This document shows positions 8,020 through 14,637 of a stretch of 32,013 bases of DNA, one piece after another (the stretch's first letter is position 1; each line of letters starts with the position of its first letter). The DNA is taken from the NCBI RefSeq assembly GCF_000154905.1, contig NZ_GG770539.1, forward strand, positions 4,725,039-4,757,051, given 5' to 3'. The translations under genes and the position numbers were made by a program. This DNA is from Streptomyces sp. SPB074 (GTDB taxonomy: Bacteria; Actinomycetota; Actinomycetes; Streptomycetales; Streptomycetaceae). Below the pieces are notes generated by a model that did not search any database, was not told the origin of the DNA, and was given only the letters and a program-made list of their open reading frames with translations.

Positions 8020-8694
8020 GTGGGTGGGGCTCGCTCAGCGGGCCCCTCACCTCCTCCCGGCCTGCCGCCGTCGCGCCCTTCGGGAGGCGCGTCGGCCTCA
8101 CCACCGTACGCACATCCCCCCATCCCGGCGAAACCCCGCCACAAACCCTTGCGGAAACCGCACGTCTACGCGGTATCTCCGGGGGTACACGACCCCACGG
8201 AACAGGGCGTGGCCCGGGGTCTGGGGAGACCCCGGGCCACAAGGCTGTGGCGTGCGCGTACGAGGTGAAGGCAAGCGTGGCCCGGCACCCCTTCGCGTGC
8301 ATGTCTCCCGCCTTGTCCGCATCCCTGTCCCTGACTTGACCCTCGCCTCGGCTCCGGCTTCTGCCGTCCGGAGTCTGGCGGTCGGTTCCTCGGCGGGACG
8401 GATTCTCGCGGTCCCGTTCTCGGCGGGACGCGAGCGTGGGCCTCGGCAGCGGTGCGTTCCTGGGCGGGAAGCCGTCGGCCGGGACCGGTGCAAAGGCGTG
8501 AATCCGCAGGTACGTTGGAGCGGGCCCGGGGACGGAACGGCATTTCTCCGGACGCCGGAAGCCGGCAGCCAGGCGCAAGGTGCTGGTCCGGCCGGGCACG
8601 ATCCGGCTGGCCGGGCGGGCGGTCCGCGGCCCGGCGCCGCCACCCGCACGGGCCCCGTGAAACCACCGGCCGGCCGACGGGGAGAATCGGGCTC
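8020..8694. other. Gap of about 675 bp without a supported gene
   Basis: Frames are open on both strands, as expected at this GC content, but none shows a recognisable domain or a good start signal. It holds the perfect hairpin at 8209-8240, small hairpins around 8123-8160 (GGCGAAACCCCGCC, TGCGGAAACCGCA), and two copies of TCGGCGGGACG (about 8391 and 8424). It lies between divergent genes, so it should include promoters for the phosphatase (leftward) and the small gene at 8695. Confidence 0.4.
8209..8240. terminator. Strong hairpin, possible terminator
   Basis: A perfect 14-bp inverted repeat, GTGGCCCGGGGTCT and AGACCCCGGGCCAC, with a GGGG loop. No T-run follows on either strand. Streptomyces terminators often lack the T-run, but as this sits between divergent genes it could also end an unseen small transcript. 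Confidence 0.45.
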
Positions 8695-9057
8695 ATGGGA
8701 TTGGCGACATGGTGGCGCGTGCGGCGGATGAAGACCCCGGTCCTCGGCTCGTTGAAGGTGACCGCCTGCGCGCAGCCGGACACGGCCAGGTCGAGCGCTT
8801 CCTACGGCGCTCTGGTCATGGGCGTGGTCCGGGGGCCCGGCATCACCCCGCGCGCCGTCGAATTCTCGACCACCGTGCCTTCCGCGCGCTGCCCCCGGTC
8901 GGGGCAGCACATACCCGTGGTCGTGGACCGCGCCGACCCGCGCCGGATCGCCGTCCAATGGGACAAGGTGCCACGCCGGGACGTCCTCGGAGCCGCCCGC
9001 CGCGCGAACCAGCAGGCAGCCTCCACGGCCCGTCGCAAGCGGGGAACCTCGCGATGA
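8695..9057 (+). CDS. Small conserved actinobacterial protein of unknown function
   Basis: 120 residues. ATG 8695 is preceded by GGGGAGAA (8679-8686) at normal spacing; the longer upstream frame looks non-coding. The sequence starts MGLATWWRVRRMKTPVLGSLKVTAC. A central part fits a small β-rich domain (YGALVMGVVRGPGITPRAVEF, then HIPVVVDRADPRRIAVQWDKVP), ending in a basic Arg/Ala/Gln tail. I recall similar Streptomyces hypothetical proteins with the VDRADPxRxxVxWDxVP motif, but know of no function. No membrane segment or signal peptide is present. It stands alone, with non-coding DNA on both sides. Confidence 0.75.
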   Translation: MGLATWWRVRRMKTPVLGSLKVTACAQPDTARSSASYGALVMGVVRGPGITPRAVEFSTTVPSARCPRSGQHIPVVVDRADPRRIAVQWDKVPRRDVLGAARRANQQAASTARRKRGTSR

Positions 9058-9134
9058 GGTGATCGCGGACGTCGCGCACGAGGAGCGCCACCTCCCTTGG
9101 ATGGGCGGCTGAATAGCTGCGGGAGGGGCGCCGA

Positions 9135-9169
9135 GCGGCTGCCGGTTGCCGTGCGGCTGCCGGTTGCCG
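9135..9169. repeat. Two direct copies of a 17-bp unit
   Basis: GCGGCTGCCGGTTGCCG at 9135-9151 is repeated exactly at 9153-9169. A partial inverted version (GGCAGCCGC-like) follows at about 9172-9181, so a small hairpin is also possible. Confidence 0.6.
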
Positions 9170-9827
9170 AGGGGCAGCCGCCCGGTTGCAAGCAGGCCGA
9201 GGCGATCAGGGATGTGCCCCGAGGAGCGCCGTGCCGCTTCTCGCCCTGCCCCGCCGAGCCTGTTCGGGCACGTATCCGCGGAGCCGACCGGCGGACGGGG
9301 GAGGGAGAGCCGCCGATCGGCCTCGGCTTCACCGGTTGCGCCCGGTATCGGCCGGAGTCCCGTGGGTCGCCCCGTCACGCCCCGCGCGCACGGCGCACAG
9401 GGTGCAGGCCCTTCGCGTTCGTGGCGGGGGCGGGGGTGAGGGCGGGTTCGGAGGCAGGCGGCGAGCCGGGCCATGGTCCGCCCCCACGGTCCGGCGGTGG
9501 CTGCCGTGTCGTGGCCGGGACCCGGCCCCCTTGCGGGCGACGCCACGGTTGCCGGGCCCGTGTCGGCGGCGTCCGTCACGCGAGCCGGTGGGCGGGATGC
9601 CCTCCATGGGCGGGACCAGGGCCCGGCCGCCGCACGGATCGGCGTCGAGAACCACGCGACGCAGTCTGTCCCAGGACCTGGCCTGCGCCCTCCGGGAACC
9701 GCCGAGGGGCGACCACTCCGGAGAGACCGGGCAAGGGGCGATCGCTTTCGGGCAAGCCGGACGAGGCCGCAGGCGGCTGTTGCCCGGACCGCCCAGCGCG
9801 GCCACGAAGCGATCGCCGCCACCATCT

Positions 9828-9896
9828 CCCGACCGCCCGACCGCCCGACCGCCCGACCGCCCGACCGCCCGACCGCCCGACCGCCCGACCGCCCGA
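9828..9896. repeat. Octamer tandem repeat (CCCGACCG)
   Basis: Eight perfect copies of CCCGACCG plus five bases. Since eight is not a multiple of three, it would shift any reading frame across it when copy number changes. No gene using it was identified. Confidence 0.9.
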
Positions 9897-9925
9897 TGCC
9901 GACCCGCCGCGCCTCGGGCGCGAAG

Positions 9926-9972
9926 ACGCCTCCGGCACCAGCCGCTCAACGATTCCCGCTACGACTCACCGC
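9926..9972 (-). pseudogene. Relic of an IS5-type transposase N-terminus
   Basis: Read leftward, this codes for VAGIVERLVPEA, followed by SSRPRRGGSASGGR. It matches the start of the transposase in the IS at 25479-26335 (MVGLVERLVPDELW, and its PEAPSRPQGGGRRR a few residues later), as if a short part between two similar PE/V segments had been deleted. The DNA also matches: CCGGCACCAGCCGCTCAAC occurs in both places. The rest of the element is gone; the octamer repeat lies where the gene would continue. Confidence 0.5.
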
Positions 9973-10080
9973 GTACCGGGGCGCCCGAAGGAGCTGGCTC
10001 TCGGCCCCGGACCGGCCCTGCCGTGCGGTGGTCCGGAATGCGCGACTGGGCACGGGACCGGGCACGGCGGGCCGGAGCCG

Positions 10081-11856
10081 TCAGCCGAAGGTGAGCACGT
10101 ACGCCCGCATCCCCGGCGTGAGCCGGACCTCGATCCGGCCCTCGTGCGCCTCCTTGTCGTCGATGAGGCGGTGCATGGTGGGAGTGCCGTCGATGCTCAG
10201 CTGTTTGACGACCTTGCCGTCCCGCAGCACGGTCACACGGCCCCGTCCGCCGAGGACGAGATTGACGTTCTTGGCCTTGTAGCGCATGGCCAGGCGGGCG
10301 TCCCGCCCTGCCGTGAAGTAGTCGTATCCGGCGGTCCAGCCGCCGTCGAGCGAGAGCCGGTTCAGAGGGAGGTCGCTCGGGAAGCGGTAGGTCGTGGCCT
10401 TGTCGTCGATGAGCGGATCGCCCACGTAGCCGACGATGTTGTGGTTGTTGAGGTACGTCTCGGGCGTGCGGTCCGCCGTCAGTTCCGCGTCGGCCTGGCC
10501 CGTCCTGGGCGGCAGCTTCACGCTGGGGTCGGCGTCACGCAGAAGCTCGCGGATGAGGTCCTCGGTCTGCGCGTACTGGCCTTCACCGAACTTGAAGTAG
10601 CGCACGGTGCCGTGCGCATCGATGAGGTACTTGGCGGGCCAGAACCGGTTGCGGTAGTTGTTCCAGGTGGTCAGCTTGTTGTCCAGTGCCACGGGATAGG
10701 TGACACCGAGCTTCTTGGCCTGGCTCACCACGTTGTCCGCCTTCTTCTCGAAACCGAACTCCGGTGAGTGGACACCGATGATTTCCAGTCCCGCGTCCTT
10801 GTACGCCTTCTGCCATTCCTTGATGTGCGGCAGGCTGCGCTGGCAGTTGATGCAGGAGTAGGTCCAGAAGTCGACCAGGACCACTTTGCCGCGCTGTCGC
10901 TTCAGGTCGACCGGGGCCCCGTCGGGGGTGTTGAACCATTTCGAGATGCCCTCGACGGGCGGCGCCTGTCCGCAGGAGCGCAGTTCACCGACGCCGTCCT
11001 CGCAGCGTGACAGCTCCTTGTTGGAATCGTCGTAGAGACCGGAGAGCTGCTGACGGGCGACCTTGCTGTCCTCGATCTTCTTCTGTGCCGCGGAGGTGTG
11101 GTCCGGCAGCGCGCGCTGGATGGCGTCCGTGACGTTGAGAGCCAGCCCGAGCGCCAGGACGATCATGAGGCCACCGGCGGCGATCCGCAGCTTCCTGGCG
11201 CGCTTGCGGAAGGCGCCGATCCGCTCCGACACCCGCCGTCCCGCCAGGGCGAACGCCAGGAGCGGAAGCGCGGTACCCACCGCGAACGAAACCGTCAGCG
11301 CGACGATGTCGAGATTGAGATGCCCCTGCGCCCCCGCGACCGTGATGGCGGCGAGCACCGGCCCGGCGCACGGCACGTACAGCAGCCCCAGGCCGAGGCC
11401 CAGGACGAACGCGCCGCCTTCCCTGTTCACCTGGCGCTGCGGAATGCGCGCGAAGGGCTTTTCCAGCAGGCGTTCGACGGGCGGGAAGATCAGGCCCAGG
11501 CCGATGAGGACCAGCAGCGCCAGTCCCACGTAGCGCAGGATGTCCTCGGGAAGGCCGAGGGCCGTCACGATCGTCACGCCCAGCAGGGTGAAGAAACTGA
11601 AGCTGATGACGAGACCGGCGACAACCGCGTAGGGACGCCGGTTACGGGGCTGCTTGACCACCGGCGGATCGGCTTCCAGCACATCGGAACGCGCCGCTCC
11701 CGCTCCCCGTACCGCTCTGTTCGCGGAAGGTGCCGGCCGGGACGCGTCCGACGCCGGACCACCGGCGAGGAACACGACGGGAAGCACCGGCAGGATGCAG
11801 GGGGAGACAGCTGTGATCAGTCCTCCCAGGAGACCGATCAATACCAAAATGATCAT
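10081..11856 (-). CDS. dipZ: DipZ-type thiol-disulfide protein (CcdA + TlpA-like thioredoxin + C-terminal domain)
   Basis: 591 residues, the size of mycobacterial DipZ. Residues 1-250 are a CcdA-type membrane domain with the redox Cys pair in SPCILPVLP (C20) and VPCAGPVLAA. A linker follows, then a periplasm-side TlpA/thioredoxin domain (about 305-440) with the active-site motif CINC (C335 and C338) inside VDFWTYSCINCQRSLPHIKEW. The last 140 residues are a β-rich DipZ C-terminal domain (NHNIVGYVGDP, ending AYVLTFG). It should carry reducing power from cytoplasmic thioredoxin across the membrane to extracytoplasmic proteins. ATG 11856 is chosen because the membrane domain starts there; AGGGA lies 9 bp upstream. 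An IS begins 52 bp upstream and may have replaced the native promoter. Confidence 0.9.
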   Translation of the reverse strand: MIILVLIGLLGGLITAVSPCILPVLPVVFLAGGPASDASRPAPSANRAVRGAGAARSDVLEADPPVVKQPRNRRPYAVVAGLVISFSFFTLLGVTIVTALGLPEDILRYVGLALLVLIGLGLIFPPVERLLEKPFARIPQRQVNREGGAFVLGLGLGLLYVPCAGPVLAAITVAGAQGHLNLDIVALTVSFAVGTALPLLAFALAGRRVSERIGAFRKRARKLRIAAGGLMIVLALGLALNVTDAIQRALPDHTSAAQKKIEDSKVARQQLSGLYDDSNKELSRCEDGVGELRSCGQAPPVEGISKWFNTPDGAPVDLKRQRGKVVLVDFWTYSCINCQRSLPHIKEWQKAYKDAGLEIIGVHSPEFGFEKKADNVVSQAKKLGVTYPVALDNKLTTWNNYRNRFWPAKYLIDAHGTVRYFKFGEGQYAQTEDLIRELLRDADPSVKLPPRTGQADAELTADRTPETYLNNHNIVGYVGDPLIDDKATTYRFPSDLPLNRLSLDGGWTAGYDYFTAGRDARLAMRYKAKNVNLVLGGRGRVTVLRDGKVVKQLSIDGTPTMHRLIDDKEAHEGRIEVRLTPGMRAYVLTFG

Positions 11857-11970
11857 GATGTGCCATCCCTGCTCCGCGAGTCCCCGGCCACTCCGAGTGC
11901 GTGGCCCTGAGCCCTTTCCAACCTGGCTGTGGCGTCGGGGTGTTGGTGGGCATGGGTTGTACGGAACAAC

Positions 11971-12026
11971 GAAGCTCCTGGTAGACGGGTTCTCGACAAA
12001 GATCACCCGTGTCTGCCAGGAGCTTC
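11971..12026 (+). promoter_or_regulatory. Leader hairpin burying the transposase ribosome binding site
   Basis: GAAGCTCCTGGTAGAC (11971-11986) pairs with GTCTGCCAGGAGCTTC (12011-12026) over all 16 bp if one G-U pair is counted. The second arm contains the AGGAG ribosome binding site of the GTG start at 12029. Transcripts reading in from outside would hide the site. Confidence 0.7.
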
Positions 12027-12028
12027 GC

Positions 12029-12784
12029 GTGCTTGTCTACCCGTCGTCGATCGATCTGTCCAGCCGCACGCTGCGGCACCTGACGAGGCAACTGGCCGCC
12101 CACCGACGGGAGATCGGCACGCGATGGCGGCGTCTGCCCGTCGGCCGTCAGGCCCTGCTCGCCCTGGCCCACCTGCGATGCGGCGACACGTACGCCCAGC
12201 TCGCCGCAGGGCTCGAGATCGGCATCGCGACCGTCTACCGCTACATACGCGAGGCCGTCAAAGTGCTGGCCGCCCAGGCGCAGACCCTGGCCGAGGCAAT
12301 GACGACCGTCCGGACGAAGGCGTACGTCGTCCTGGACGGCACCCTCCTGCCCATCGACCGGATCGCCGCCGACACCCCGTACTACTCCGGAAAACACAAG
12401 CGCCACGGCATGAACGTCCAGGTCATCACGGATCCCTTCGGCCGACTGCTGTGGGCTTCCGCGGCCCTGCCCGGCTCCACCCACGACCTGACCGCCGCGC
12501 GCGAACACGGCATCATCGACGCGCTCGCAACAGCAGGGCTGAAGTGCTGGGCGGACAAGGCGTACCAAGGGGCTGGTCGCCATGTCCGCGTACCCTTCCG
12601 GGGCCGTCGGCTCAAGCACTGGAAGCGACGGCACAACAGCACCCACGCCAAAATCCGGTGCCTCTGCGAGCAGGCCATCGCCGTCCTGAAGGGCTGACGC
12701 CTCCCACGCAAGCTCCGCCGCAGCACCAACCGCAACACCAACATCGTGAAGGCCGTCGTCGTCCTTCACCACGCCTCAACCTGA
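12029..12784 (+). pseudogene. IS5-type DDE transposase with a premature stop
   Basis: GTG 12029 follows AGGAG at 6-bp spacing. The protein has an N-terminal helix-turn-helix (YAQLAAGLEIGIATVYRYI) and a DDE domain: VVLDGTLLPIDR (first Asp), [39 protein letters not shown] (second Asp region). A TGA at 12695-12697 ends it after AIAVLKG, at residue 222. The frame continues RLPRKLRRSTNRNTNIVKAVVVLHHAST to a natural stop at 12782, so the original gene had 251 codons. The position fits a conserved Trp (KGWRLL or KTWKLL in relatives), so TGG to TGA is the likely change. The lost part is the C-terminal helix after the catalytic Glu, so activity is doubtful. Confidence 0.85.
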
Positions 12785-12959
12785 GGTTGGAAAGGGCTCC
12801 CTGATCCGGAGTCGCGTCGCGGTCGGATTGGGCCGAGGCGTCTCGGCCGCGCGGCGAGAGCGGCCCGCCGCGCGACGCGAAGGGAGCGCAAGTGTCATCT
12901 GGCGCGTACGAGCCGGGGGCGCGCGCCCGGGCGGACGCGCCGCGCCGGACGTACTGCGG

Positions 12960-13475
12960 CACCGCTCGGCGGCACTCGCGGTTCGCCCAAGACGGTGTCG
13001 AAGACGGTGCAGTCGTTGACGTTGCCCCGCGTGACGACGACCGTCAGGGGCAGGCCCCGGCCGTCGTGGGCGAGACGCACCCTGGTGGTCAGCCCGCCAC
13101 AGGACCGGCCCAGCGCCTGGCGAGCCGCCGAGCGCACCGAACTCCCGGTGCGTCGCCCTCCGCCACGTTTTGCGGACGGCGGCGACGCTCTGGTGAGCCA
13201 GGCCGGCCGTGGAGCCGACCGAAACGGTCCCCGCCAGGTTCCCGACGGAGTCGTCGCGCAGCTGAACCTGCTCCAGCAACCGGGCCCAGGTGCCGCCCGT
13301 CTTCCAGCAGGCGAAGCGCTCATCAACCGTTTGCCACGGCCCGTAGCGCTCCGGGAGACCACGCCACGGCGCACCTGCACGCAGCCGTCGCAACAGCCCG
13401 CTGATCACCGGCCGATGATCCCGCCACGGCCGTCCGCGACCATCAACACCAGGCAGTAACAGCGAAACGCGCTGT
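12960..13475 (-). pseudogene. Relic of a second IS5-type transposase
   Basis: Leftward from about 13475: LLLPGVDGRGRPWRDHRPVISGLLRRLRAGAPWRGLPERYGPWQT and on to WARLLEQVQLRDD, the typical N-terminus of Streptomyces IS5-type transposases. The motif that should hold the first catalytic Asp reads TVSVGST (usually VSxDST), so Asp has become Gly. After that the frame changes; LGRSCGGLTTRVRLAHDGRGLPLTVVVTRGNVNDCTVFDTVL lies in another frame. Similarity stops near 12960, with no second Asp or Glu region, so the 3' third is deleted. No terminal repeats could be assigned. It lies between two younger ISs and is the oldest layer of this zone. Confidence 0.8.
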
Positions 13476-13556
13476 CACACCGCACCCGTCAGCTCGCCAC
13501 GACTCATCACAAGATCAAGTAGTCGGACGGGACCTAGGGAGCGTATTCGGTTGTGA

Positions 13557-14099
13557 TCAAGAGGCTGCTCGTGTGAGGTCCTTGATCCAGATCATCGAGG
13601 CGCGTAGGTAGAGTCCGGCGAGGTAGCTGTCGGGGGTCTTGTCGTAGCGCGTGGCGATGCCTCGCCATGCCTTGAGCTTGTTGATCAGACGCTCGACGGT
13701 GTTCCGCTCCTTGTAGAGGTCTGCGTTGTGGCTGACGGGCCGGCCGCCGTGGGAGCCCTTCTTGTTCCGGTTGGCGGCCTGGTCCTTCTTCTCCGGGATG
13801 ACCGCTTTGATACGGCGTTTGCGCAGGTGGGCACGGTTGCCGCGGGACGAGTACGCCTTGTCTGCGGCGACCGCGTCCGGCCGGGTGCGGGGACGGCCGA
13901 CGAGCCCGCGGACCCGTACCTTCCCCAGCACTGGGATGAACTGCGGACTGTCGGCGGCCTGCCCCTCGGTCAGGATGAACGCCAGCGGGCGGCACCTCCG
14001 GTCGCCGGCGACATAGATCTTGCTGGTCTGCCCGCCCCTGGAGCGTCCGAGCAGGGCGGCCTTCAGCCGAAGTTTGCGTCGGCGCCGGACGCGCCGTCG
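13557..14099 (-). CDS. IS5-type transposase, second frame (orfB)
   Basis: This open frame is -1 relative to orfA. It reads LRLKAALLGRSRGGQTSKIYVAGDRRCRPLAFILTEGQAAD, then ADKAYSSRGNRAHLRKRRIKAVIPEKKDQ with the second Asp, and NTVERLINKLKAWRGIATRYDK with the catalytic Glu, ending DLTRAAS. It has no start of its own before the matching region and is presumably made as an orfA-orfB fusion. The frames overlap upstream of 14066. A G-run (AAGGGGG, near 14140) in the overlap is a possible slip site, but I could not find a textbook heptamer. The start given is only the point from which the sequence matches the family. Confidence 0.75.
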   Translation of the reverse strand, partial: RRRVRRRRKLRLKAALLGRSRGGQTSKIYVAGDRRCRPLAFILTEGQAADSPQFIPVLGKVRVRGLVGRPRTRPDAVAADKAYSSRGNRAHLRKRRIKAVIPEKKDQAANRNKKGSHGGRPVSHNADLYKERNTVERLINKLKAWRGIATRYDKTPDSYLAGLYLRASMIWIKDLTRAAS

Positions 14100-14602
14100 T
14101 TCTTCCCGCGCGGGATCGCTTTCGGTCTCCTGCCCGGTTTGTTCGTCGCAGCCGCCCCCTTCGACCTGGCCTTCTCCGCCTCGGCGGCAGCCTTCTCCAG
14201 AGCGGTGAGGACCTCCTCGTCCAGGTGCATGCCGGCCGCGTCGTGATGGGCCCGCGCGGTGGTGGAGTCGATGCTGACCAGGGACAGGTCCACCTCACCG
14301 CGCTTCGCGGCTTCCGCGATCAGGCCCTCCAGCAGGGCCTCGAAGACCCCGGCGTCACGCCACTGCCGGAAGCGGTTGTGGACGGTCGACCAGGCGCCGA
14401 ACTCTGCCGGCATCTCCCGCCACTGGCCGCCCGTCTTGAACCGCCAGATCACGCCCTCGAACTGCTGCCGCAGCCGCTCGGGGTACGGGCCGTACTCGCC
14501 GATCGGCAGGTACGGCTCAATGAAATCCCACTCCGGGTCGGTCAGTTGCACTCGCGTCACGTACGACGGTCTACCGGACCAGACCGTGCCACGAAGGCAC
14601 AT
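14063..14602 (-). CDS. IS5-type transposase, first frame (orfA)
   Basis: 179 residues. QLTDPEWDFIEPYLP starts the family-typical N-terminus, followed by FEGVIWRFKTGGQWREMPAEFGAWSTVHNRFRQW and the first catalytic Asp in LVSIDSTTARAHHDAAG (about residue 118). It ends with a Lys/Ala-rich linker and stops just as the other frame starts to match the family. A translational frameshift would produce the full transposase. The start is uncertain: ATG 14602 has no good ribosome binding site, and GTG further in is possible. Confidence 0.75.
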   Translation of the reverse strand: MCLRGTVWSGRPSYVTRVQLTDPEWDFIEPYLPIGEYGPYPERLRQQFEGVIWRFKTGGQWREMPAEFGAWSTVHNRFRQWRDAGVFEALLEGLIAEAAKRGEVDLSLVSIDSTTARAHHDAAGMHLDEEVLTALEKAAAEAEKARSKGAAATNKPGRRPKAIPRGKNDGASGADANFG

Positions 14603-14637
14603 CCCGCAGATTGATCACGACTCGATACGCTCCCTAG

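Larger units (their letters stand above)
9058..10080. other. Gap of about 1 kb without an intact gene
   Basis: Long frames exist on both strands, but they are low-complexity and have no recognisable domain or proper start. The region holds a 17-bp direct repeat (9135-9151 and 9153-9169), a tandem octamer run (9828-9896) and a transposase relic near 9926-9972. It looks like decayed DNA at the edge of the dipZ/IS zone. Confidence 0.45.
11909..12799. mobile_element. IS element of 891 bp (IS5-type), damaged transposase
   Basis: Terminal inverted repeats are GAGCCCTTTCCAACCT (11909-11924) and its complement (12784-12799), 16 of 16 matching. A possible 3-bp target duplication CCT flanks it (11906-11908 and 12800-12802). 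It contains one rightward transposase gene with an in-frame stop and a leader hairpin over the ribosome binding site. The same layout recurs in the IS at 26355-27240, so the two belong to one group. Confidence 0.88.
13538..14633. mobile_element. IS5-type element of 1096 bp with a two-frame transposase
   Basis: Imperfect terminal inverted repeats start GGAGCGTAT and contain TGTGATCAA / CGTGATCAA; they lie at 13538-13561 and about 14610-14633. The 4-bp sequence CTAG flanks both ends (13534-13537 and 14634-14637), as a target duplication. The transposase is leftward in two overlapping frames. Both frames look intact, so the element may be active. Confidence 0.87.

Noticed and set aside
8160..8340. 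A tmRNA or other structured RNA around the hairpin
   Set aside because: No tRNA-like ends pairing and no recognisable tag peptide; only the one hairpin is convincing.
8098..9825. A leftward open frame of 575 codons
   Set aside because: No domain, no start signal; low-complexity; it crosses the well-supported small gene at 8695 and a perfect hairpin.
9828..9896. The octamer array as a CRISPR
   Set aside because: Units are eight bases with no spacers between them, and no cas gene is near.
12612..12962. A continuation of the relic transposase into the IS at 11909
   Set aside because: The frame runs through the IS terminal repeat and does not match the family after about 12960.
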